DNA of 64,000 nucleotides from Pontibacillus chungwhensis (GCF_030166655.1 NZ_CP126446.1:3472001-3536000); one strand, 5' to 3'; positions 9,827-18,399 are shown, counted from the stretch's first letter. The notes: generated by a model not told the origin, from the sequence alone. Numbers and translations are program-made.

Positions 9827-11245
9827 TCACTGCGAAATCCCCTTCCGCTTCATCTCTCCCCAACCCTGCTGCTTCCGAGCAACCTGCACAAGGCCAAGGA
9901 GGCGCCAGAATACAGTCAGCGGGCGATACCAGAAGGTCTCAGATAAAGCGTATAAGAATAAGCGGATCACGTGGCGTTCTTTTGGATACCGACGGAGGCT
10001 CCACTCCTCGAGTAGAACAGCACCCATGGAAAGAATCGATCCATATAAAAGGGCAAGGAGAAACATAAGGATGGCTACTTGTACGTTGATGATTCCTGTC
10101 AAAACACCAATCGGAACAAGGATATAACCTAAGACCTCTATAATAGGGCCAAGCAGTTCAATAAATACAAAATAGGGAACAGAGATGAGTCCGATGCTTC
10201 CGTAACGCGGATTAAACAACATCCGTTTATGGTGCCAAAGTGACTCAAACAACCCACGGTGCCAGCGACTTCGCTGACGTTTTAAGATCGTTGTATCTTC
10301 AGGGGCTTCTGTCCAGCACACGGGATCTGGAACATAGACGATTTTGCTAGACTCCTTCTCTTCTTTCATGAAACGGTGGAGCCTTACGACAAGCTCCATA
10401 TCTTCACCCACCGTATCCCGGCGATAGCCACCGGCGCGTATGACCGATTCCTTATGAAAAATCCCAAAGGCACCTGATATGATCAGCAACAAGTTATTCT
10501 GACTCAGACCAATACGCCCCATTAAGAAGGCTCTTAAATACTCGATTACCTGCATGACTACGAGTGGAGATTTTGCTAGCCCAATCTCCATGACCTCACC
10601 CCGTTCAATGCGGCAACCGTTCGCGATTCGAATGCTTCCACCCGCTGCGATCACTTCGCCATCTGATTCTATAATCGGCTTCATCACTTTTAAGAAGGCA
10701 TCTCGCTCTAAAACAGAATCTCCGTCTAACGAACACACGTAAGGATAATGAGAAATATTGATGCCGGCATTTAAAGCATCCGCTTTCCCGCCGTTTTCTT
10801 TGTCGATCATATACACATTGCTATGAATAGATGATTGATAGATTCCGCGTATGGACTCTGTATCAATTTGTTTTCGTACAACGTGTGGGATTCTTTTCAT
10901 ATCGAATGCTTCAATCATGATATCGACCGTTCGATCTTTAGATCCATCGTTCACAACAATAATTTCAAATTCACTATAGTTCATACTGAGGAGCGCCCGC
11001 ACACTGCTATAAATACCAAGCTCTTCGTTGTAGGCCGGAACGATTACAGAGACAGGCTTAGCATCAATGTTGTCCAGGTAGTCCTCATACGGCTCTTTTT
11101 GATTCAATCCATATTGTTCCCTCAGTTGTCTTGAGGAGATCACGAGCATGACGGTATAAAATCCAATTACAACAACCATATATAAGATGAATAAGAGTGT
11201 AAAAAGTTGAAATAGACCTTGTAGGACTAACGCTATGATTTCCAT
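9827..11245 (-). CDS. Processive family-2 glycosyltransferase (BcsA/HAS-like)
   Basis: The 472-residue protein has an N-terminal membrane helix, a GT2 domain (about 60-330), and three to four C-terminal helices. Signatures are VPAYNEE, VVNDGSKDRT, the DxD-type CSLDGDSVL, the base region VGEDMEL, and QRSRWHRG, the QxxRW motif of processive synthases such as cellulose, hyaluronan and poly-GlcNAc synthases. No PilZ domain is seen, so any c-di-GMP effect would need another protein. Its ATG overlaps the end of the HEAT-repeat gene by 13 nt, so the two are translationally coupled. It probably polymerises and exports an extracellular polysaccharide of unknown sugar. Confidence 0.85.
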   Translation of the reverse strand: MEIIALVLQGLFQLFTLLFILYMVVVIGFYTVMLVISSRQLREQYGLNQKEPYEDYLDNIDAKPVSVIVPAYNEELGIYSSVRALLSMNYSEFEIIVVNDGSKDRTVDIMIEAFDMKRIPHVVRKQIDTESIRGIYQSSIHSNVYMIDKENGGKADALNAGINISHYPYVCSLDGDSVLERDAFLKVMKPIIESDGEVIAAGGSIRIANGCRIERGEVMEIGLAKSPLVVMQVIEYLRAFLMGRIGLSQNNLLLIISGAFGIFHKESVIRAGGYRRDTVGEDMELVVRLHRFMKEEKESSKIVYVPDPVCWTEAPEDTTILKRQRSRWHRGLFESLWHHKRMLFNPRYGSIGLISVPYFVFIELLGPIIEVLGYILVPIGVLTGIINVQVAILMFLLALLYGSILSMGAVLLEEWSLRRYPKERHVIRLFLYALSETFWYRPLTVFWRLLGLVQVARKQQGWGEMKRKGISQ

Positions 11246-12288
11246 GCAGCTCCCTCACTTTCTAACCACTGATGAGCCATATCCCGGGCGTATGGATCAA
11301 CACTCGTTTCAAACACATGGGACAAAATCATATCCCCGTCATTATAAACGGTAAGTGCCTCCCCCGCAGCTTGTCGAACAAACCAGTTAGAATCAGACAA
11401 CAGATCCACAAGGACGGACTTATACCGTTCTTTCTCGGTCACTCTTGCAATCCGCGCAACCATCATACGCTCCTGAAAATGGTCTGAGGTTTTCAACGCA
11501 AGGATCACATCATGATTCGAGACGTAACCAAACGATTCAAGAACTTTTAACAGACTCATCCGAAGTTCAAATGAGGCCTCTGACAGGCGCACTTCCAAAA
11601 ATGGAATTCGACTGTAATCCTTCATCTCTCCAATCCACTCCACAACAGCTTGCTGAAGAGGAACAGGGAGAGAATCAAATTGATCTAAAAAGCGCTCGAA
11701 ATCAACTTGTAGAAGCCTCCTGAAGATCTCTTTATACAGGAACTTCGGATATGGATGATGCTCCCCGAGAAGATCATAAACCAATTCATCTGAATGAAGA
11801 GCACTAAGCGTTCGGACAATCTGATAATGTTCAGCCGTGTTTTTATAACGCTTTTGTTTATACCGTTGCCACAACTCTTCGTGAAAGCTTTGAATTTTAA
11901 AATCTTCTATTTGGTAAAGAGCATTCATTCGTAAACTGAAGCGTCGATGAGCAAGCAAACGTTTATAATAGTCCGTCATTGTCCATTGAGCAAATGAGTT
12001 CACACGCATTTTGACAGAGGAATCTTTAAGCGTTGTCGTGATTTCTTCTAGTAATTCAGATAGGGCTTCATACACGATCCGGTCATGTTGAATGAGACTC
12101 GAATGGCCTTCTTCCCCTGAGATGACCACTTGTTGAACAACCGGCTTTAATTTTCTCTTATACTCTTTTTTCCTCTCTTCGTACCGTATCGTTCTTCCCT
12201 TTTGGGCGAGAAGGAACAAGAGTAAGCCTGTTAACAATAGCGCAAGTAAGATTACAAAAAGCGCCACCCAGGCAAGCGTTATAGTCAT
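11233..12288 (-). CDS. Membrane-anchored HEAT-repeat protein coupled to the glycosyltransferase
   Basis: I place the start at the ATG at 12288 (MTITLAWVALFV), which has AAGGGGGG upstream; longer readings lack a site. The 351-residue product has one N-terminal membrane segment (about 2-28), a basic linker, and a cytoplasmic region of helical pairs resembling HEAT/PBS repeats (RIPFLEVRLSEASFELRMS, LLSDSNWFVRQAAGEAL). It overlaps the GT2 gene by 13 nt. HEAT-repeat partners of GT2 synthases recur in Firmicutes and probably act as scaffold or regulator; that role is inferred, and no catalytic motif is seen. Confidence 0.75.
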   Translation of the reverse strand: MTITLAWVALFVILLALLLTGLLLFLLAQKGRTIRYEERKKEYKRKLKPVVQQVVISGEEGHSSLIQHDRIVYEALSELLEEITTTLKDSSVKMRVNSFAQWTMTDYYKRLLAHRRFSLRMNALYQIEDFKIQSFHEELWQRYKQKRYKNTAEHYQIVRTLSALHSDELVYDLLGEHHPYPKFLYKEIFRRLLQVDFERFLDQFDSLPVPLQQAVVEWIGEMKDYSRIPFLEVRLSEASFELRMSLLKVLESFGYVSNHDVILALKTSDHFQERMMVARIARVTEKERYKSVLVDLLSDSNWFVRQAAGEALTVYNDGDMILSHVFETSVDPYARDMAHQWLESEGAAWKS

Positions 12289-12352
12289 GAATAATAGGTC
12301 CCCCCTTAAATGGTAAACTTCCTTGCAGTATATGGATTCAATAGTTAGAACT

Positions 12353-13312
12353 TTACACACTTCCCCGTTCGACCAGTTCAAATGGATAGATCGTTGACGT
12401 CTTGTCTTTCTTCACGACTTTCTCAACAAGATTCACCCCAACCTCATGAAGGGGCAAATGAATCGTAGTCAGGTCAAGCGCTTCCGCAATAGGATGGTTG
12501 TCAAATCCAAGAATAGCCACATTATTAGGAATCTGAATTTGCTGCTTCTGGGCCTCCATCATAAATCCAGCAGCCACCTGATCACTTGTAATAAGTAAGG
12601 CGGATGGTTTCTCGTTAAGCGCCGCATATTCACTCACGACCCGCTTCCCATCTTCAATCGTTAAACAACCATTAAAAATCCACTCTTCACGAAAAGGCTG
12701 TCCGATCCTTTCCAGTTCCTCACAATAAGCTTTCTCTCTTAGCTTACTATTTGTTCCATTTCTACGTCCAATACAATACCCGATTTTCTGATGACCCTGA
12801 TCCACCATGTAGCGCATACCAAAGCGAAAGGCTTCATAGTGATCAACTGAGACACATGGAATCGTCTCATGAGAAGCTGTTTCACATACAACAATAGATC
12901 CAAAAGATTGATAGGATTCGATCGCTTCCCATTCACTCGCGCGAGAAAGAATGAGTAACGCATCCACTTGCTTCTGCTTTAACGCTTCAAAAGCCTTATG
13001 CTCTTCTTCCTTCATGTAGTTCGTCTGATAAAAAACGAGATTATACCCCTGTACAAGCGCCTGATCCGCAATCCCCTTCAGCAGCGTGGAGAAATAAGAA
13101 TGATTAATGTATGGAATCACAACCCCAATCAGTCTCGTTTCACCAGTAGATAAATGAATGGCATTAATGTTTTGGAAATAGCCAAGTTCCTCCATGGCCC
13201 TCTCCACCGCCACCCGCTTCTCCTCTGTGACGTAGGGGTGCTGATTCAATACCCGGGACACCGTCGTTACCGACACTTCAGCCTGTTTCGCCACATCTCG
13301 TATATTCGCCAT
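12353..13312 (-). CDS. LacI-family transcriptional regulator
   Basis: The 319-residue protein has the LacI helix-turn-helix at the N-terminus (MANIRDVAKQAEVSVTTVSR) with the hinge VAVERAMEELGY, followed by a periplasmic-binding-protein-like sugar domain (GVVIPYINHSYF, CVSVDHYEAF, PSALLITSDQVAAGF, ILGFDNHPIAEALDLTTI). GAGGTGAGG precedes the ATG. It ends 64 nt before the HEAT-repeat gene, so it may be cotranscribed with the polysaccharide genes. A perfect LacI-type palindrome lies 38 nt upstream, suggesting autoregulation and control of the divergent small gene. Effector unknown. Confidence 0.9.
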   Translation of the reverse strand: MANIRDVAKQAEVSVTTVSRVLNQHPYVTEEKRVAVERAMEELGYFQNINAIHLSTGETRLIGVVIPYINHSYFSTLLKGIADQALVQGYNLVFYQTNYMKEEEHKAFEALKQKQVDALLILSRASEWEAIESYQSFGSIVVCETASHETIPCVSVDHYEAFRFGMRYMVDQGHQKIGYCIGRRNGTNSKLREKAYCEELERIGQPFREEWIFNGCLTIEDGKRVVSEYAALNEKPSALLITSDQVAAGFMMEAQKQQIQIPNNVAILGFDNHPIAEALDLTTIHLPLHEVGVNLVEKVVKKDKTSTIYPFELVERGSV

Positions 13313-13344
13313 ACCCTCACCTCAAACGTTATGTAAAAAAACTC

Positions 13345-13375
13345 TTGTTCTGAAACGCGTTTCATACCCTATAGT
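13345..13375 (+). promoter_or_regulatory. Candidate promoter of the 40-residue membrane protein
   Basis: TTGTTC (13345-13350) and TATAGT (13370-13375) are separated by 19 nt; the LacI-type operator fills most of the spacer. The gap is slightly long, so strength is uncertain. Confidence 0.5.
13351..13364. promoter_or_regulatory. LacI-family operator
   Basis: Perfect 14-bp palindrome TGAAACGCGTTTCA in the divergent region between the lacI-type gene and the small membrane protein gene. It is LacI/GalR-like but its centre is GC, not the CG of cre, so a local regulator is more likely than CcpA. Confidence 0.75.
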
Positions 13376-13411
13376 AAATTTAACAAGAACAAAAAGAAAG
13401 GAAGATTGATC

Positions 13412-13534
13412 ATGTTCACAGGAATCCTAACCCTCCTTTTCCTAACCCTATTCGAATGGGGAACCATTCACTACCTTCACAATCAGAACAAAGAAGAAGT
13501 AGAAACCTACTACGAGAATCTCTACTACGACTAA
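13412..13534 (+). CDS. 40-residue predicted membrane protein, divergent from lacI
   Basis: ATG at 13412 follows AAAGGAAG with 7-nt spacing. The product starts MFTGILTLLFLTLFEWGTIH, one membrane helix, then a charged Tyr/Glu-rich tail ending YYENLYYD. No family is recognised. A promoter-like sequence with a LacI-type operator inside lies just upstream, supporting a regulated gene. It could be a small modulator of the neighbouring synthase, but nothing in the sequence shows this. Confidence 0.6.
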   Translation: MFTGILTLLFLTLFEWGTIHYLHNQNKEEVETYYENLYYD

Positions 13535-13550
13535 GAAACAGCAGATTAGC

Positions 13551-13617
13551 GCACTAAAGCACGAAAGGGTGCCAGACACCGTTTAGCCCTTTAGTGCACT
13601 GACGCGTGTCTGACACC
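13551..13617. repeat. GTGTCTGACACC-family intergenic repeat
   Basis: Contains GGTGCCAGACACC (13568-13580) and GTGTCTGACACC (13606-13617), with GCACTAAAG (13551-13559) inverted against CTTTAGTGC (13589-13597). The same words recur near 30.7, 31.0 and 51.4 kb. It sits beside the aldo/keto reductase terminator. Confidence 0.75.
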
Positions 13618-13635
13618 CTGCAATCCTTTAACGTA

Positions 13636-13676
13636 AAAAAGGTACCTGCTCCTTATGCGGAGGCAGATACCTTTTG
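13636..13676 (-). terminator. Terminator of the aldo/keto reductase gene
   Basis: Stem of AAAAGGTAYCTG..CTCC type with one bulge, ending in a T-run on the minus strand, 14 nt after the stop codon. Confidence 0.85.
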
Positions 13677-13689
13677 TTTGAGACATGGT

Positions 13690-14517
13690 TTAGAAATCGA
13701 AGTTGTCCGGGTCTGGACCGACGCGGTGATTTTCGTTTAACGCGCTGATCTTCACGACTTCTTCATCTGTTAATTCAAAATCGAACACATCGGCGTTTTC
13801 TTGAATGCGATGTTGTTTCGTTGATTTTGGAATGGTAACAATACCAATTTGAAGATCCCAACGAATCACGATTTGAGCAGCTGTTTTATTATATTTATCA
13901 GCTAACTCTTTAATTACAGGTTCTTCTAAGATTTGCCCTTGCATAAGGGGACTCCATGCTTCCACTACAATATCATGCTTGGCACAGTAGTCACGAACTT
14001 CCTGTTGAGAAAGTTTCGGATGAAGTTCTACCTGGTCGATCACCGGTGTCACTTCTGCATCTTTTAATAAATCATCTAAGTGATGAGGATGGAAGTTACT
14101 TACACCAATCGCACGGATTTTACCGTCATGGTAAAGCTTCTCCATCGCTTTCCAAGATTCTTTATATTTGCCTTCAACTGGCCAGTGAATTAAATAAAGA
14201 TCTAAATACTCAAGGCCTAGCTTCTCGAGGCTTGTTTCAAATGCTTGCAACGTTTCCTCATAACCTTGGTCAGAGTTCCAAAGCTTAGACGTTACAAAAA
14301 TCTCATCACGGCTTAGTCCGGATTCTTTCAGCGCTTTTCCTACGCCTTCCTCATTCTTGTAGGCAGCTGCTGTATCAATGCTGCGATAGCCGTGTTCTAA
14401 GGCCCACTTAACTGAATTGATGACTTCATCGCCATCTTCTACTTTAAATACGCCTAATCCTAACCGAGGCATGTCTACACCATTATTAAGCTTGATCGTA
14501 TCTTGTAAACTGTTCAT
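13690..14517 (-). CDS. yvgN: Aldo/keto reductase, YvgN-like (glyoxal/methylglyoxal reductase)
   Basis: The 275-residue protein is a full-length AKR (AKR5G-like) closely resembling B. subtilis YvgN. The tetrad is visible: Asp in SIDTAAAY, Tyr in AAAYKNEEGVG, Lys in FVTSKLWN and His in YLIHWPVEG. NADPH-binding signatures include GVSNFHPHHL and TIPKSTKQHR. It reduces glyoxal, methylglyoxal and related aldehydes with NADPH in the cytosol. GAGGAGAG precedes the start. It is monocistronic with its own terminator. Confidence 0.9.
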   Translation of the reverse strand: MNSLQDTIKLNNGVDMPRLGLGVFKVEDGDEVINSVKWALEHGYRSIDTAAAYKNEEGVGKALKESGLSRDEIFVTSKLWNSDQGYEETLQAFETSLEKLGLEYLDLYLIHWPVEGKYKESWKAMEKLYHDGKIRAIGVSNFHPHHLDDLLKDAEVTPVIDQVELHPKLSQQEVRDYCAKHDIVVEAWSPLMQGQILEEPVIKELADKYNKTAAQIVIRWDLQIGIVTIPKSTKQHRIQENADVFDFELTDEEVVKISALNENHRVGPDPDNFDF

Positions 14518-14653
14518 GATTATTACTCTCCTCGAATCGATTTTGAGCTCTCTGGCTCAGCTTTTTTAGCGTATCACCAGCCCAGGGAAGAATACAAAAA
14601 TCCAGCTTACTGATGGCACATCAGTGGGGGAAGTAACTCAGTGATCTAGAAGT

Positions 14654-14905
14654 TTTTCGACGGTAGAGCTCTGGTTCTAGACATAAACCACTCTTTTCTA
14701 GACGTTACCCATTGGATTTTCGACGTCAGCCTTTCTTTTATAGACATCAGAGGGCTCTTTCTCGACGTCCTCCTGCACTTTCTAGACATCAAGAACCTTT
14801 TTCTCGATGTCCGTCTTTCTTTTCTAGCCATCACCCTCACCTTTCTCGACGTCCCATCCCTAATTCTAGACATCACGGCGCCCATTCTCGACGTCCGCCC
14901 TCTCA
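14654..14905. repeat. 21-nt phased repeat array B (12 units)
   Basis: Twelve units start at 14654 and every 21 nt to 14885 with no slip. From 14738 they alternate between TCTAGACATC-like and TCTCGACGTC-like cores, separated by variable T/C-rich filler. One minus frame reads as a heptad repeat (TSRK.../MSRK...), a by-product of the 21-nt period. It lies just beyond the SIS gene terminator. Confidence 0.9.
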
Positions 14906-14934
14906 TCCTCTCCCCACCCCGAACTACACATAAA

Positions 14935-14959
14935 ACCAGCACCCAATTCAGATGCTGGT
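14935..14959 (-). terminator. Terminator of the nag gene cluster
   Basis: Stem ACCAGCA/TGCTGGT with an 11-nt loop followed by TTTTA on the minus strand, 11 nt after the SIS gene stop. Confidence 0.7.
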
Positions 14960-14970
14960 CTCTCCCATTA

Positions 14971-15693
14971 CTAAAAATCAATTCGTTCCCGATAGACCTC
15001 AATCAGACGCTCATTATGATCACTTGCCCCTTCTACATTCCCACTCTTGAAAATAGGCGGGGTGTTGCCTCGTTTTTTCATCTCTACAACGACTCTTGTA
15101 AACACTTCATGAATGAGCGCTGCACCGACGGCGGTTGACGTTGGGCCAAAGGGCTGGTCGATGCCCTCTTCTTGTAATATCGCATCGCCGACAGGGACAC
15201 GGGTGTCGAGAACCGCATCCACTACTTCCTCGAGGCGCTTGCCACTCTCATGACGGGAACTCTGAGTTTCTTGATAAGAGAGGGATTGAAGCCCTATTGT
15301 GAAAGCACCGCGACGGTTTGCTTCCAACGTGACTTCGATCGGAACAGGATTACGTCCGGACGTTGAGATCACGATAACGACGTCCTCTTCTCGTATATCC
15401 AAATCCTTAATGAACGTATCTCCAAAAGCCGGATCCCGCTCCCGCTCTGACGACTGAAGGGCACCATTATGAAGCAGAAGTTCATCCACTAAAACCGGTT
15501 TGACCGGCACAAGCCCGCCTGCCCGGTAATACGGTTCCTGGGCTAGCAGACTCGAGTGGCCACTTCCGAATAGCTGAATAATACCTCCTCGCTCTAGGCG
15601 GTCGGCTATTTGTCCCGCTAAATGAAGCAAATGATCCCGATCTTTTTCTTCAATATAAGAAAGATTGTCTATGAGCTGTTTCAAGTACGACAT
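14971..15693 (-). CDS. SIS-domain phosphosugar-binding protein (UPF0309-like)
   Basis: Start placed at the ATG at 15693, which has GAGGTG 8 nt upstream. The 240-residue protein is a single SIS domain: LFGSGHSSLLAQE (phosphate-binding loop), VVIVISTSGRNPVPIE, and FGPTSTAVGAALIHEVF. Such proteins bind or isomerise phosphosugars; relatives include MurQ and GmhA, though the MurQ signature is not evident. As the last gene of the nag cluster, 10 nt after nagR, it likely handles an amino-sugar phosphate. Confidence 0.85.
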   Translation of the reverse strand: MSYLKQLIDNLSYIEEKDRDHLLHLAGQIADRLERGGIIQLFGSGHSSLLAQEPYYRAGGLVPVKPVLVDELLLHNGALQSSERERDPAFGDTFIKDLDIREEDVVIVISTSGRNPVPIEVTLEANRRGAFTIGLQSLSYQETQSSRHESGKRLEEVVDAVLDTRVPVGDAILQEEGIDQPFGPTSTAVGAALIHEVFTRVVVEMKKRGNTPPIFKSGNVEGASDHNERLIEVYRERIDF

Positions 15694-15703
15694 CCCATCA
15701 CCT

Positions 15704-16429
15704 CTATTTCCGAATGATGTCACTGCTGAATTTATAACGATCCGCTCGGTAAGCTGACTTCACGACCTCGAAAGGAGTCCCATCTGTTAAGAAAGAATTC
15801 CGTTCGATGACGAGCACTGGGGACGAAAGTGGGACTTGAAGGAGTTCTGCTTCCTGCTGATCTACGATGGTCGCTTCAATGACCTGTGTGGCTCTTCCGA
15901 TTTTGTAGCCATGCTTGGCTTCCATATATTCATAGAGCGATCCTTGCACAATGTCCTTGCTTAAACCAGGAACTAATTTTGCCGGAATGAACGTAGTCTC
16001 CACAGCCATCGGTTCCCCGTCTGCGAAGCGGATACGTTGGATCAGGAAAAGCTCCTCCTCTTCCTGAAGACCCAGCTTCTCTGCCATCTCTGGCTGAGCT
16101 GGAACCACATCGAAATGGAGCAAGCGACTGCTCGGGACGAGGCCGCGTGCTTTCATATCCTCCGTGAAACTCGTCATTCCTTGTAACGTTTGTTCAATCT
16201 TTTGCTCGGCCACAAACGTGCCGCGACCTTTTTCCCGATACAGGATTCCGTCGTTCACCATATTCGTAATCGACTGGCGAACCGTCATGCGACTCACATC
16301 ATAGGTTTCAGAGAGCTCTCGCTCAGACGGAATCATTTCCCCCGGTAGAAACGCACCCTTTTGAATTTGTTGTTTAATATGTTCTTCAATCTGGTAGTAC
16401 ATCGGCAGGGGGGATCGTTTATCCAACAT
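15704..16429 (-). CDS. nagR: GntR/HutC-family regulator NagR (YvoA-like)
   Basis: The 241-residue protein has a winged-helix domain (PSERELSETYDVSRMTVRQ; RGTFVAE) and a UTRA effector domain (MTSFTEDMKARGLVP ... LLQVPLSSPVLVIERNSF). It matches NagR/YvoA, which represses GlcNAc genes and is released by amino-sugar phosphates. A NagR-like (dre) operator is visible at 20382-20397 before the PTS gene. It lies 15 nt after nagB. Confidence 0.9.
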   Translation of the reverse strand: MLDKRSPLPMYYQIEEHIKQQIQKGAFLPGEMIPSERELSETYDVSRMTVRQSITNMVNDGILYREKGRGTFVAEQKIEQTLQGMTSFTEDMKARGLVPSSRLLHFDVVPAQPEMAEKLGLQEEEELFLIQRIRFADGEPMAVETTFIPAKLVPGLSKDIVQGSLYEYMEAKHGYKIGRATQVIEATIVDQQEAELLQVPLSSPVLVIERNSFLTDGTPFEVVKSAYRADRYKFSSDIIRK

Positions 16430-16444
16430 GAAAAACGCCTCCTC

Positions 16445-17176
16445 TTAATTTTGCACAGTTTGATAAGCAGCCAGGTCTACAATAAGCGTGACATCTGGAT
16501 GACGGTGAAGGGCTGACGCTGGGAAATCTTCGCTTACGTCCTGAGACAGAAGCTTCTGAATCGCGTCCGCTTTCTTCTCTCCGCTTGCGATCAGCACAAT
16601 CTTCTTCGCTTTCATGATGGATTGGATACCCATTGTTATGGCCTTTGTCGGAACTTCCTCAATGGATGTGAAGAAACGCGCATTCGCTTCACGAGTAGAA
16701 TCCGCCAGCTCCACGACATGCGTCTCACTCTCAAAGGAACTCCCAGGCTCATTAAATCCGATATGACCGTTATGCCCAATCCCTAATAACTGAATATCAG
16801 GGGGACCAACCTCTTCTATCAATGCTTCATAGCGAGCGCATTCTTCTTTCAAATCCACTGCCTGACCATCTGGAATATGAGCCTTTCTCGTATCCATATT
16901 AACATGCTTGAAAAGGTTTTCCTGCATAAACGAGCGGTAACTTTGAGGATGACTTTTCGGGACACCTACATATTCATCAAGGTTCAATGTCGTCACATTA
17001 GAGAAGTCCATTTCCCCAGATTCATAACGCCTGATCAGTTCTTGATAAGTCCCAAGAGGCGTACCTCCAGTCGCCAGTCCAAGGACACACTCAGACTCAG
17101 GCTTGTTCCTTTGCTGCAGCAGGTCCGCAGCTTTTTGGCTCATTTCCTGCTCGTCTTTCGTTACAATGATATTCAT
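16445..17176 (-). CDS. nagB: Glucosamine-6-phosphate deaminase
   Basis: The 243-residue protein has LGLATGGTPLGTY (phosphate loop), TLNLDEYVG (catalytic Asp), GIGHNGHIGFNEPG (active-site His) and the short C-terminus typical of monomeric/dimeric Bacillus NagB. It converts glucosamine-6-P to fructose-6-P and ammonia. Its ATG overlaps the nagA stop by 4 nt. Confidence 0.95.
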   Translation of the reverse strand: MNIIVTKDEQEMSQKAADLLQQRNKPESECVLGLATGGTPLGTYQELIRRYESGEMDFSNVTTLNLDEYVGVPKSHPQSYRSFMQENLFKHVNMDTRKAHIPDGQAVDLKEECARYEALIEEVGPPDIQLLGIGHNGHIGFNEPGSSFESETHVVELADSTREANARFFTSIEEVPTKAITMGIQSIMKAKKIVLIASGEKKADAIQKLLSQDVSEDFPASALHRHPDVTLIVDLAAYQTVQN

Positions 17177-18348
17177 GAAAGCTCCCCTCCTTTCTGATAA
17201 CTGATAACCCCTTTACAGAATGTCGCAACGAGGTTCATCGACTCATCCATCAAGACGAGATCAGCATCTTTTCCGGCTGAAATGCTTCCTTTCCTGTCAA
17301 AAACCCCGAGCTGCTTAGCTGCGTTCTCTGACGTCACTTGAACAATCTCACGCTTTGTCAGATCGTTAATCGAGCGCATCCGCTTCGCCGCTTCCTGAAG
17401 GGTTAAAATACTACCAGCTAATGTCCCATCCTCAAGTCTCGCTTCACCATTCTTCACGTGCACATCCTGGCCACCGAGATCATACACACCTTCTGGCAGG
17501 CATTTCGCACGCATTGCATCGGTAATTAGAATCGTATGCTCAGACCCCTTTTGCGCATAGGCAAGTCGAATCGCATCAAGATGAACATGAATGCCATCTA
17601 CAATCATTTCGGTCTTCAGCTCAGGATGCAAAAGAGCTCCCCCTACAACACCAGGTTCCCGGTGATGCAGCCCGCTCATTTGATTAAACAGATGAGTAAC
17701 ATGCTTCGCACCGCAATCCACCGCTTCTTTTACCTGCTGAAAGGTCGCATTCGAGTGACCGATCGATGGCACAACACCACTCTGTGAAAGATAGGCAATA
17801 AAATCAAGAGCGCCATCTGATTCCGGAGCAAGCGTGACAAGCTTAATGTGGTCGCCACTCTTCTTCTGCCACTTTTGAAAAAGCTCTTTGTTCGGTGGCA
17901 CAATGTGCTCATGAGGCTGTGCCCCTGCTTTATCTGTTGAAATAAACGGTCCTTCTAAATGAATACCGAGCGCTTCTGCTCTGCCATCTGCTTGTTGCCT
18001 AGCAATATAGTGTCCTGCATTTTCAACCGCTCGTTCGATTCGCTCATGGGACTGCGTCATCGTTGTCGCCAGAAAACTTGTTGTCCCCTCGTTTGGCAGA
18101 ACCCGACTCATTTCCTCTAGCGCTTCTTCCGTTCCGTCCATGACGTCACAGCCGTTAGCACCATGGATATGAACATCAATAAAACCAGGATAAAGGGTTA
18201 ACCCCTGATCGGTACCATCAAATAGAACAACAGCATCACCGATCTCGTCTGTTCCAATCTTTTGTATCTTCCCGTCTTGAATGAAGACGTTCCCGTTCTC
18301 AACCGTCCCGTCTTCTAAGACAAGGTCTACGTTCTGAATAACATACAT
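17173..18348 (-). CDS. nagA: N-acetylglucosamine-6-phosphate deacetylase
   Basis: Start placed at 18348 because GAGGAGGT lies 5 nt upstream. The 391-residue amidohydrolase shows PGFIDVHIHGANG (metal-binding HxH), LEGPFIS (metal-ligand Glu), GHSNAT and THLFNQMSG (His ligands) and LITDAM (catalytic Asp). It removes acetate from GlcNAc-6-P, feeding nagB. It is 51 nt downstream of the PTS gene across a hairpin and overlaps nagB by 4 nt. Confidence 0.95.
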   Translation of the reverse strand: MYVIQNVDLVLEDGTVENGNVFIQDGKIQKIGTDEIGDAVVLFDGTDQGLTLYPGFIDVHIHGANGCDVMDGTEEALEEMSRVLPNEGTTSFLATTMTQSHERIERAVENAGHYIARQQADGRAEALGIHLEGPFISTDKAGAQPHEHIVPPNKELFQKWQKKSGDHIKLVTLAPESDGALDFIAYLSQSGVVPSIGHSNATFQQVKEAVDCGAKHVTHLFNQMSGLHHREPGVVGGALLHPELKTEMIVDGIHVHLDAIRLAYAQKGSEHTILITDAMRAKCLPEGVYDLGGQDVHVKNGEARLEDGTLAGSILTLQEAAKRMRSINDLTKREIVQVTSENAAKQLGVFDRKGSISAGKDADLVLMDESMNLVATFCKGVISYQKGGELS

Positions 18349-18367
18349 ATGAGACCTCCTCATAAGA

Positions 18368-18391
18368 AAGGGAGAGCAGCCACTCTCCCTT
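18368..18391 (-). terminator. Intercistronic hairpin between nag PTS gene and nagA
   Basis: Perfect 9-bp stem AAGGGAGAG/CTCTCCCTT with a 6-nt loop but only a weak T-run. It may be a leaky terminator or mRNA stabiliser that lowers nagAB relative to the transporter. Confidence 0.55.
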
Positions 18392-18399
18392 GTATTGAT

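Noticed and set aside
13351-13364. cre site for CcpA
   Set aside because: The centre is GC rather than the CG needed at cre; a local LacI-family operator fits better.
14654-14905. Possible CRISPR array
   Set aside because: Period is only 21 nt with short cores, no repeat-spacer layout of 24-47 nt repeats, and no cas genes.
14646-15002. Minus ORF with TSRK/MSRK heptads
   Set aside because: By-product of the 21-nt period; it overlaps the SIS gene end and its terminator.
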